Below, piece after piece: positions 35,332 to 42,884 of a stretch of DNA of 64,000 nt. The notes under the pieces were generated by a model. It made no database searches, had not been told where the DNA came from, and saw nothing but the letters and a program-made list of their open reading frames with translations. Made by a program: the position numbers and the translations under genes. Position 1 is the first letter of the stretch. Every line of letters begins with the position of its first letter. This DNA comes from Niabella beijingensis (GTDB lineage: Bacteria; Bacteroidota; Bacteroidia; Chitinophagales; Chitinophagaceae), in NCBI RefSeq assembly GCF_020034665.1, contig NZ_JAIQDI010000002.1, positions 2,418,001 through 2,482,000 of the forward strand, given 5' to 3'.

Positions 35332-36513
35332 TCAGAACAGTTCTTCATCCAGGAGTGTGCCCGGTGTAAAGACCCCGGCCGGGGGAAGCGCTATAAAGAT
35401 CATTTTTTCATAAGGGCTCTTCCTGCCGGCTTCAAACAACATCCCGATAGCGCCATTGTTCAATTTTGTGATCGAAGAATATCCTCCCGGTCCTTTATAA
35501 ATCAGTTTGCTGTTGCTCCAGCTTTTACAATCATCAAAACTGGTTTTTAATGTCAGATGTGTTCTGCCCACCGGAACAGCCGGGTTAAGAAACAGGTGCA
35601 TCGGTTTGCCTTCATGCTGTCCGAAATTCAGGAGGCTTGCCTGGCATACAGATTCCACCAGTTGAAAATCGTGTTCGATTGGTGTCCAGGTCAACCCGCC
35701 GTCCTTACTGTAAGAGATCGCCCGGGATTGTTTGCGATTGTAAGAACGCATGTTCATCACCAGTGTCCCATCGGAAAGTTCTGTCACCTGGCTCTCATTA
35801 CAGCCCGGCCGGATCGGCTGGCTTTTTTGCCAGGTCCTGCCATGATCGTCGGAAAAGAGCACATGGGCCCCATACCCGAAAGGACCATTTCGCAGATCGC
35901 CTTTAGGATCGTCATAGCTGTGATTGGCGGGTATCACCAGCCGTCCTTTATAAACGCCGTTCCTCACCTGAATGCCGATACCAGGTCCGGTTGCATACCA
36001 GCCCCAGGAGCTATCGCGGCAGGTATTACCCAAACTTTCGGGCTTCGACCATGTCCGGCCATCATCATCGGAATAACAAACATAGGGGATCCGTGGTGCT
36101 GATGATTTTTTATTAATGATCGCGGCCTCTCCGTCTTTGCCGTAGTTCCATGTAAGCACCAGCCATATACGGCCTGTTTCCTGGTCCACAACAGGACAGG
36201 GATTCCCGCAGGTATTCGGGCCGTCATCCCATACCACCTGCTCGTCGCTCCATGTTTTTCCATTGTCTGCCGAACGTTTTACCAGCAGATCGATATTACC
36301 CGCGTCACCCCCTTCACGGCCTTCGCAAAAGGCAAGCAGGGTTCCTTTCTTTGATACGATCAGGGAAGGGATCCGGTAATTATTATACCTGCCTTTTCCC
36401 TGCTGCCAGAGAACGGTTTTTTGAAGGGCCTTCTTTTTATCCGCTTTGTAGGAATAAGAACAAAGAGCTATTGCCACACCAACAATTGCCATCAACACCA
36501 ATTTTCCTTTCAT
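35332..36513 (-). CDS. Exo-alpha-sialidase (GH33), secreted
   Basis: 393 residues with an N-terminal membrane/signal segment (LVLMAIVGVAIALCSYSY). The catalytic set is complete: Arg of YRIP (YNNYRIPSLI), the Asp loop (GNIDLLVKRS), Glu in CNESQVTELSDG, Arg in MNMRSYN, Arg in GRTHLTL, and Tyr in GPGGYSSITKL. Asp boxes are SADNGKTW, SDDDGRTW, SDDHGRTW and SKDGGLTW. It would release terminal sialic acids from glycoconjugates in the periplasm or at the surface. It lies 20 bp after the sulfatase gene. Confidence 0.92.
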   Translation of the reverse strand: MKGKLVLMAIVGVAIALCSYSYKADKKKALQKTVLWQQGKGRYNNYRIPSLIVSKKGTLLAFCEGREGGDAGNIDLLVKRSADNGKTWSDEQVVWDDGPNTCGNPCPVVDQETGRIWLVLTWNYGKDGEAAIINKKSSAPRIPYVCYSDDDGRTWSKPESLGNTCRDSSWGWYATGPGIGIQVRNGVYKGRLVIPANHSYDDPKGDLRNGPFGYGAHVLFSDDHGRTWQKSQPIRPGCNESQVTELSDGTLVMNMRSYNRKQSRAISYSKDGGLTWTPIEHDFQLVESVCQASLLNFGQHEGKPMHLFLNPAVPVGRTHLTLKTSFDDCKSWSNSKLIYKGPGGYSSITKLNNGAIGMLFEAGRKSPYEKMIFIALPPAGVFTPGTLLDEELF

Positions 36514-36533
36514 AATTCAAATGAGTTTTACTA

Positions 36534-37994
36534 TTAGTTATTCAGAACCTGTTTATTATTTTTGTTCCTGTATGATTCAAGCAACCGTCCTAATTTATCT
36601 TCCACCTTTTTGTAGCCTGCCTGCCCGGCAAGATTGATCGTTTCGACGGGATCCTTCTGCATATCATAAAGCTCCCTGGATTCGATGACATCATCTTTTA
36701 AACGGTACCAGACAGTGTACCGCCAGTCTTCATCCCGCACCGTATATCCCATATGTGTGGGATGGCCGGAGCCGATCGCTTTATAAGGTCTGCAAAACTG
36801 GCTGTAGGCCTTTTGGTTCCATTTCCGTTCCGGATCTTTTAATAAAGGTACCAGGCTTTTTCCGCTCAAAGTAGGGGAAGGCCGGATACCGCACAGATCC
36901 GTCAGCGTGGGATACAGGTCCACCGCTTCTACGATTGCATTGGTAACGGCGCCTTTCGCATTAACAGGCGGAGCCGAAATAATCATTGGGATCCGGTCAT
37001 CCAGTTCAAAATTGGTGGATTTGCACCACAGTTCCTGTTCCCCCAGGTGGTAGCCGTGATCTCCCCAAAGTACAATGATCGTCTGTTGCCGGAGCCCCAG
37101 CCGGTCCAGCTCATCCAGGATCTTTCCGATCTGTGCATCTACATAGCTGATGCAGGCATAATAAGCCCGTCTCAATGTAGCTTCCGTCGCACCATCCAGG
37201 GGGCCGGCATCGGGAATGTCCGAATAACCTCTTAATTCCTGCCATTGATGAAAGGCAATGTCCGGTGCCCCTCCGGGTTTTTGTCTGTGAGCTATTGCTG
37301 AAAAATCGGTCTGCGCATACAGGTCGAGGTATTTTTGGGGCGCACAGAACGGAAGGTGCGGCTTCTTAAAGCCCGCTGCCAGGAAAAATTTTTCACCGGA
37401 GCTTTTAAACTCCCTTAATGCGCTGATCACCGCATCTGTTATTTTACCATCGGGATATTTATTATCCTCCCCTTCTGTAAACTCGGAAGCCCCGGCCTTC
37501 CCTTTCTTTTTATTCGGAGGGAGAAAATATTCATCACTCCGTACGGAAAGATTTTCCAGCGATGGCCGCGACCAGGAGGCCTCATCCTGGGTATTTCTGG
37601 AACCATGAAATATCTTTCCGATTCCTACCGCGGTATATCCCGCCTGTTTAAATGCCTGGGGTAATGTGACCACATCGGGGTTCTTTTGCCGGAAATGCGT
37701 GATCAGATCTGTGACGCCGGTTTCATCTGGCCGGAGGCCTGTTAAAACAGAGGCCCGTGAAGGATTACATACGGCCTGCTGGCAATAAGCACGATTAAAC
37801 ACCAGGCCCTTGCCGGCCAGGCGGTCCATATTAGGCGTGATCACCTTCCGGTTGCCGTAACAACCCAGATCAGGCCGCAGATCATCTACCGCAATAAAGA
37901 GTACATTTGGCGGAGTGCCGGTCTGTGAGAGGGCCGCCTTGCTGATCATAAGGATCAATGCCAGTAATAAGGTGTATAAAGAACCCGGTTTCAT
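36534..37994 (-). CDS. Secreted sulfatase (iduronate-2-sulfatase-like)
   Basis: 486 residues from the ATG at 37994, chosen because this ATG overlaps the stop of the preceding sialidase gene as ATGA. A signal peptide (ending AALSQ) is followed by the alkaline-phosphatase fold. The formylglycine motif C-x-P-S-R is CNPSRASVLTGLRP (Cys76). Metal ligands are in FIAVDDLRPDLGCYG and WGDHGYHLGEQ. The pattern fits sulfatase family S1 near iduronate-2-sulfatases (subfamily S1_7-like), but the substrate cannot be fixed. In this operon, sulfated sugars on mucin-type or other sialylated glycans are the likely target. The Cys needs an FGE or anSME maturase, not encoded here. Confidence 0.92.
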   Translation of the reverse strand: MKPGSLYTLLLALILMISKAALSQTGTPPNVLFIAVDDLRPDLGCYGNRKVITPNMDRLAGKGLVFNRAYCQQAVCNPSRASVLTGLRPDETGVTDLITHFRQKNPDVVTLPQAFKQAGYTAVGIGKIFHGSRNTQDEASWSRPSLENLSVRSDEYFLPPNKKKGKAGASEFTEGEDNKYPDGKITDAVISALREFKSSGEKFFLAAGFKKPHLPFCAPQKYLDLYAQTDFSAIAHRQKPGGAPDIAFHQWQELRGYSDIPDAGPLDGATEATLRRAYYACISYVDAQIGKILDELDRLGLRQQTIIVLWGDHGYHLGEQELWCKSTNFELDDRIPMIISAPPVNAKGAVTNAIVEAVDLYPTLTDLCGIRPSPTLSGKSLVPLLKDPERKWNQKAYSQFCRPYKAIGSGHPTHMGYTVRDEDWRYTVWYRLKDDVIESRELYDMQKDPVETINLAGQAGYKKVEDKLGRLLESYRNKNNKQVLNN

Positions 37995-39295
37995 AAATAT
38001 GTTCCTTTGTTTTTTGTATTTCGCCTGATGGCTGTGTGCCAGGGCTGATCTTTTCCGGTCCTTACCCATTCGAGGTTAAACCGGTGAAAGTCGATGGAGA
38101 AACGTTTATCTGCCACCGGCACTTTTTTTACATTATGGTTGAACTCCGTCAATGCTCCGATGAATCCATCCGCTGTTCTTATCATACTGGAGTAGCCACC
38201 ATACCCGTTGCACAAACTATCCACGTTCACTTCCGGATAGAGCAGCCGGGCATATTTCCAGGAATCGCCGTCGTCCTCACTTAGCCGGACTGTCATCAGG
38301 CATCTGTTTGCCGTCCCGTCCTTCTCATGTTGTGCAGGGTTCAGGAACAGCAACAGGTTCGGTGAAAACGCATAGCGCAGCACAGCCGCCTGGCAGCGTG
38401 GATCCGGCAGATCCGGATCATCCGCAAATGCAGCAAACCCTTGTTCAAGGGTTCCCCTGGAAATAAAACGTGTATGACTTCCGGACCAGCGGGCACCTAC
38501 TCCCCTGTCGTTGCGCATCAGCTGGCCGTTGGAGAGTTCCGTAACCGTTCCTTCAAAAGTACCCGGGGGTATGCGCCGGTACTTCCAGGTAGTGCCATGA
38601 TCGTCGCTGTAAATATTTCTTCTGCCGGCAGGTATGATCAGCCGACCTTTGTATTTTCCCTGTACGATCTGGATACCAATGCCGGGGCCTACGGCATCCC
38701 AGGTATAATCCGGTGGCACCAATGTTCCGGTATAATCAACCGGGCGGGTCCAGGTAATTCCGTTATCATCACTGCAGGTCACAAAAAGCCTTCGTTGCCC
38801 CCAGGTATTGACCGGCATAAATTCCATCCCGTTAAAACGGCCACCATGCTGGCTATGACGTTCGTCATTCCAGGAAAGAAACAGCCAGATCCGCCCGGTC
38901 TGCTCATCGGTTACAGCAGCCGGGTTCCCCCAGGTACCTTCGCCATCCGAAATCACTACTTTCAGCTTTGACCAGGATTGTCCGTTGTCATGAGAAATTT
39001 TATAAACCAGGTCGATATCTCCATAATCCAGTACCGAATATTTCCTGCCTTCTGCAAAAGCGATCAGGTTCCCGTTCTTTGCGCGGGCCATACAGGGGAT
39101 CCGGTAAGAATTATAGCCCTCCTTGTCTGCAGAAAAGATCCGGATGGGTTTCGTGTACGCCGGCAGGTTCCGGTCTTTAGCCGGGTGCTGTTTGCCCGCC
39201 CGGGCCCGTATACTGCAGAGCAGCACCAGCACCAGTAAACCATTGCCGGCCAGCCGGAGATTCAAAGTGCGTATTTTTATGCGGAGGGATCCCAT
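37991..39295 (-). CDS. Exo-alpha-sialidase (GH33-like), secreted
   Basis: 434 residues from the ATG at 39295; a TTG three codons earlier is less likely. After a signal segment (LLVLVLLCSIRARAG) it shows YNSYRIPCMARA with the first catalytic Arg, GDIDLVYKIS, Asp boxes SHDNGQSW, SDDNGITW, SDDHGTTW and SEDDGDSW, Glu in FEGTVTELSNGQL, Arg in LMRNDRG, and Tyr in GYGGYSSMIRT. The region after the second Asp box holds an insertion rich in Trp and Arg (RFNGMEFMPVNTWGQRR). Its stop overlaps the sulfatase start (ATGA), implying coupled translation. Confidence 0.9.
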   Translation of the reverse strand: MGSLRIKIRTLNLRLAGNGLLVLVLLCSIRARAGKQHPAKDRNLPAYTKPIRIFSADKEGYNSYRIPCMARAKNGNLIAFAEGRKYSVLDYGDIDLVYKISHDNGQSWSKLKVVISDGEGTWGNPAAVTDEQTGRIWLFLSWNDERHSQHGGRFNGMEFMPVNTWGQRRLFVTCSDDNGITWTRPVDYTGTLVPPDYTWDAVGPGIGIQIVQGKYKGRLIIPAGRRNIYSDDHGTTWKYRRIPPGTFEGTVTELSNGQLMRNDRGVGARWSGSHTRFISRGTLEQGFAAFADDPDLPDPRCQAAVLRYAFSPNLLLFLNPAQHEKDGTANRCLMTVRLSEDDGDSWKYARLLYPEVNVDSLCNGYGGYSSMIRTADGFIGALTEFNHNVKKVPVADKRFSIDFHRFNLEWVRTGKDQPWHTAIRRNTKNKGTYL

Positions 39296-39325
39296 TCTCT
39301 TCAATACTTTTAGATCACTGACCGG

Positions 39326-41233
39326 TTACCTCCGGTATACAACAATACCTTCCTGTGAACTTTCCACACCTCCTTCACCTACGATCACCAGCTTTCCGTC
39401 ATTTGTGAAAACAGCATCCATACTCCCGATCGGATCGCTGTAACCGCGGTAAGCGATCTTGGTAAATAAAGGACCGGTTGAGGTAAAAGAAGCCCCATTA
39501 TCTGTACTTTCAAAAAGCACCGGCGTTATGCCAAAATTCGGACCATTAAATGTTTCAGGATCCTTTTGTCTTCCGGTCGCATTTGCAAAGTAAACCGTAC
39601 CCTGCGGGTTGCTGACGGCGGCCCCGCTGTACATGTGCCCATAACTTAAGGTTGCCGCACCTGTCGCGATCGGAACAGGGCTGGTCCAGGTTTCGCCGCC
39701 ATCACTGCTGTAAGCAACCAGTTTGCTTTGCGGAGAGGCATTGCCATGCGACAGGATCAGCATTAACCTGGAATCGGAAAGTTCAACGACAGCACCGGCG
39801 GTAATATTGGATCCGCCCACGGGCTGGCTGGTCCGCCAGCTGGCGCCCTGATCATCCGACAATCCCAGTTTTATGGAGGTACCTCCATAAATCAACGGCA
39901 TTACCAACCTGTTTTTATAGGCCGCCGATCTCAATTCGATCCCATGCCCCGGGCTGCTTTTCAGATACCCTCTGTTGATATCTTTCAATGATTCGGTAAT
40001 GTTTACCGGCTGCGACCACGACTGACCATTATCTGTAGACACCGTCTGGTACAGGAGCTGCTCTGCCGGATAACTAAAATTCCCGTTCAGCAAATTCGGG
40101 GTCAGCTTACTGTAGTGCAAAATGATCTTACCACCGGAGGTACTTACCACCTGCGGGAAGCCATAGGTATCACCACTACCTTCACCGGCTATAACCGACA
40201 GCTGCTGCTCCCATGTCTGGCCACCCGATGTGGACCTGCTCATAATAATATCCGTATTGCCCACCGGCATGGTATTCTGTGCCACCCGCTCATAAGCGGA
40301 GGCGGGGTCGGAACGTCCTTCTGCAAAAAGCAGCAGATCCCCGTTCGCTGCTTTTGCCAGGGCGGGCGCCTGTATCCGGTCATAACCCTGCTGGTGCTCG
40401 TGAAGGGCATAATCAACAGTGTACATATCGGAACTCTCCACATAAAAATCATGCACTGTTACAAAATTCCGCCAGGGCCTGATCTGCGGCGTAAAATAAT
40501 ACAGGTTTTCTCTTGAGATCTTAAACAGAAAGCAAAGTGTTCCGTTCACTTTTATATAAAAAAGGTTATCGTGGATCACCACTTCGATCTCTGCCGGCAC
40601 ACCCGGTATGATCACTTCATTGGCAGTAGGCCATCCCTGGTCCGGGCTTACGGTTGCGCCAAGTGTACCGTATAAGTCTACAAAGAACATGGGCGCAACA
40701 CTGCTGTTCCCGTCCATCCCGAAAACGAATACCCCGCCGGTACCCCAGCTGGCACCCAGCACCAGCCCTGCGGCGGTTCCGCTGAAGGTACCGAACGTAA
40801 CTTTGGCATACATATAGAAGCTTTTTCCGGCCCCTACCGGTACAAAATATTTGGAATAGGCCCAGTTGTATTTATAACTGTTGGGGTCCCCGCCCAAATG
40901 ATCCGCATCCGAAAGCGGGTAATAATTCCGATGCGGGATCAATCGCATACCGGTTGCCTCAGGTACCCAGGAAACCGTATCGTGCATGGCCTTGTAATCG
41001 GTGTAGCCTTTGAACAAGATCTTCCCAAAATCCGGCACATTATCTTTCATCAGCCATACGCCGGCCTGCCGGTCTTTATCAAACGGGAAGGGCAGCGAAT
41101 CCACAATATTCACAAATGAAGTATCTTCAAACGGACCGGGAAAGTCAAAATGCTGCTCTTTGTAACAGCCGGTTGTAAAAACAAAACCAAAAAGCGTTAA
41201 CGACAGCGCTGCTAACTTGACAATCTTTTTCAT
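39326..41233 (-). CDS. Lipoprotein with N-terminal lectin-like domain and sialidase propeller
   Basis: 635 residues. Lipobox FTTGC (Cys23) marks an outer-membrane lipoprotein. Residues about 30-270 form a beta-rich domain that looks like a jelly-roll/LamG-type module (KSFYMYAKVTFGTFSGTAAG, FYIKVNGTLCFLFKIS). A BNR propeller from about 280 to 635 follows, with GYDRIQAPALAKAANGD (Arg kept, YRIP altered to DRIQAP), Asp boxes STDNGQSW, SDDQGASW and SSDGGETW, a Glu in AGAVVELSDSR and Tyr in YRGYSDP. It is probably a surface-attached sialidase or sialoglycan-binding protein with a broader or different specificity. It follows SusD2 by 62 bp. Confidence 0.85.
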   Translation of the reverse strand: MKKIVKLAALSLTLFGFVFTTGCYKEQHFDFPGPFEDTSFVNIVDSLPFPFDKDRQAGVWLMKDNVPDFGKILFKGYTDYKAMHDTVSWVPEATGMRLIPHRNYYPLSDADHLGGDPNSYKYNWAYSKYFVPVGAGKSFYMYAKVTFGTFSGTAAGLVLGASWGTGGVFVFGMDGNSSVAPMFFVDLYGTLGATVSPDQGWPTANEVIIPGVPAEIEVVIHDNLFYIKVNGTLCFLFKISRENLYYFTPQIRPWRNFVTVHDFYVESSDMYTVDYALHEHQQGYDRIQAPALAKAANGDLLLFAEGRSDPASAYERVAQNTMPVGNTDIIMSRSTSGGQTWEQQLSVIAGEGSGDTYGFPQVVSTSGGKIILHYSKLTPNLLNGNFSYPAEQLLYQTVSTDNGQSWSQPVNITESLKDINRGYLKSSPGHGIELRSAAYKNRLVMPLIYGGTSIKLGLSDDQGASWRTSQPVGGSNITAGAVVELSDSRLMLILSHGNASPQSKLVAYSSDGGETWTSPVPIATGAATLSYGHMYSGAAVSNPQGTVYFANATGRQKDPETFNGPNFGITPVLFESTDNGASFTSTGPLFTKIAYRGYSDPIGSMDAVFTNDGKLVIVGEGGVESSQEGIVVYRR

Positions 41234-41295
41234 ATATCATTATTTATGCAATCAGAGTGCTTCCTTACCGGAAAGCTTCTCATAAAATCTTTATA

Positions 41296-42867
41296 TTAAT
41301 TCCACAGCAGCGGATCGATGGGCATATACCAGTGTTCCTCGTTCTGAAGCTGTGTTGCTATTTCCTCACGTTTGGGAGAAGGGTACTTGGAAGCGACCGC
41401 GCCGGCCAGTTGATTTTTTCCCGACAGCCGGGACCAGAGCATGAGGTCGTACCAGCGTTTCCCTTCAAAAGCAGACTCCCGCGCTTTTTCCTTAAAGATC
41501 AGGTCGAGCATGTATTCCTTATTCCGGTAGTCGGTCTGCGCGGGATCCAGCTCCTCCAGCCCCCGGGCTACCCGCAGCATGTTCACAAAATTGAATGCTG
41601 TAGCATAATCTTCCAGCATCAGATCGGCCAGCGCCTTAATGAGAAAAGCGTCTGCGCTCCGGTAAAAAGGCCAGCTGGCATCGCTTTGATAACCGGGGCG
41701 CATACTGATCACATTATCCAGCCCGATATATTTCCAGATCACCGTATCCCCGTTGATCACTTTATAACTAAAATCCGTCCGGATATCGCCGCCTTCATAA
41801 GAGAAGATATCCCGGATCACCGGGGAGGGTTTTAAATAATACCTGCCGCCGTCCCGGGCAACCGAGGAGGTGAACTCCTGTAACCGGTTCGTCTCAAAAC
41901 TGTTGCTGTACTTATACCCCAGCAGGAACAGCGAGTGCAGGGAGGCATAAGAGCCGGTGAACTGATTGATCCAGGTTCCCGAGGTGCCAAGCGTATGATT
42001 GGAATTCCTTACCGGTGAATTGGCAAAAGCAGAAGCCGCCTGGTATTTACCCAGCCATAAAGCCAGCTCTGCGGCAAAGGTGGCCGCCATTACCTGTGAT
42101 ACCCTGCCATAGCGCTCCTGGGCCGGAAGCGAGTTCCGGTTCCATTGATAGTTCAGCGGCAATATTCCCAGCACGGTCAGTGCATCGTTATAAATCATGT
42201 TCCATACCTCATCGCGGTTTTTGGGATAATAATACGTATCCCGGATCTGGTCTGCCGGTAACGACTGCGTTTTGCGGATAACCGTATCACCCGATTCGTT
42301 CACATACTTTATCTTCTCCGCCTGATCGGACAGGATCAGCGGGAACTGTTCAAAGTTTCTTACCAGTATATAATAACAATAAGCCCGCAGCAAAAGCGCC
42401 TCTGCATAAAATGCGCCGGCATCGCGGTCCATTATCTTGTCATCAAGTTTTGCTACGGTATACACTTTTTCCAGCTGCCGGTTGCAGCGCGCAATGGTTC
42501 TGTAAATACCGGCATAACTGGTATACGGGTTCTCTTTACTGATCGTATTGGCAACAAATTCATTGATATAAGGATCCGGCTCTGCCTGTCCGGCAGTAAC
42601 CATATCTGCCCGCGCATCTCCCCACAACAAAAATTTGTGTACCTCTTTTGTTAAGGGCTCATACATTCCGATAGCACTGGCATTCAGATCTTCCCGGTTC
42701 TTATTAAAGTCTTCCTCCTTAATTACCGAATAGGGATCCAGGTCGTAAAAGCTCTTACAGCCCCCCAGGAGGATGCTTATAAAAAAACAGAGATACCCGA
42801 AGCAAGCCATGCCATTCATTTTTCCGGCTGATCTGCTGCTGTATGCACTTATTTGTTCCTGATACAT
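41296..42867 (-). CDS. SusD/RagB-family lipoprotein 2
   Basis: 523 residues. The signal sequence ends in ISILLGGC, so the mature protein is a lipoprotein. The ATG at 42867 gives a 16-residue polar extension; the ATG at 42819 (MNGMACFGYL) would fit a lipoprotein signal better. TPR-like helices and the usual SusD C-terminus (KEKARESAFEGKRWYDLMLW) are present. It would be the lid of the SusC2 barrel, binding oligosaccharides at the cell surface. It follows SusC2 by 17 bp. Confidence 0.92.
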   Translation of the reverse strand: MYQEQISAYSSRSAGKMNGMACFGYLCFFISILLGGCKSFYDLDPYSVIKEEDFNKNREDLNASAIGMYEPLTKEVHKFLLWGDARADMVTAGQAEPDPYINEFVANTISKENPYTSYAGIYRTIARCNRQLEKVYTVAKLDDKIMDRDAGAFYAEALLLRAYCYYILVRNFEQFPLILSDQAEKIKYVNESGDTVIRKTQSLPADQIRDTYYYPKNRDEVWNMIYNDALTVLGILPLNYQWNRNSLPAQERYGRVSQVMAATFAAELALWLGKYQAASAFANSPVRNSNHTLGTSGTWINQFTGSYASLHSLFLLGYKYSNSFETNRLQEFTSSVARDGGRYYLKPSPVIRDIFSYEGGDIRTDFSYKVINGDTVIWKYIGLDNVISMRPGYQSDASWPFYRSADAFLIKALADLMLEDYATAFNFVNMLRVARGLEELDPAQTDYRNKEYMLDLIFKEKARESAFEGKRWYDLMLWSRLSGKNQLAGAVASKYPSPKREEIATQLQNEEHWYMPIDPLLWN

Positions 42868-42884
42868 AATAATTGTTTTTGCAC

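Noticed and set aside
34182..41233. Recent tandem duplication as the source of the sialidase genes
   Set aside because: The four proteins differ strongly in length, domain set and active-site motifs, so no recent duplication is visible.
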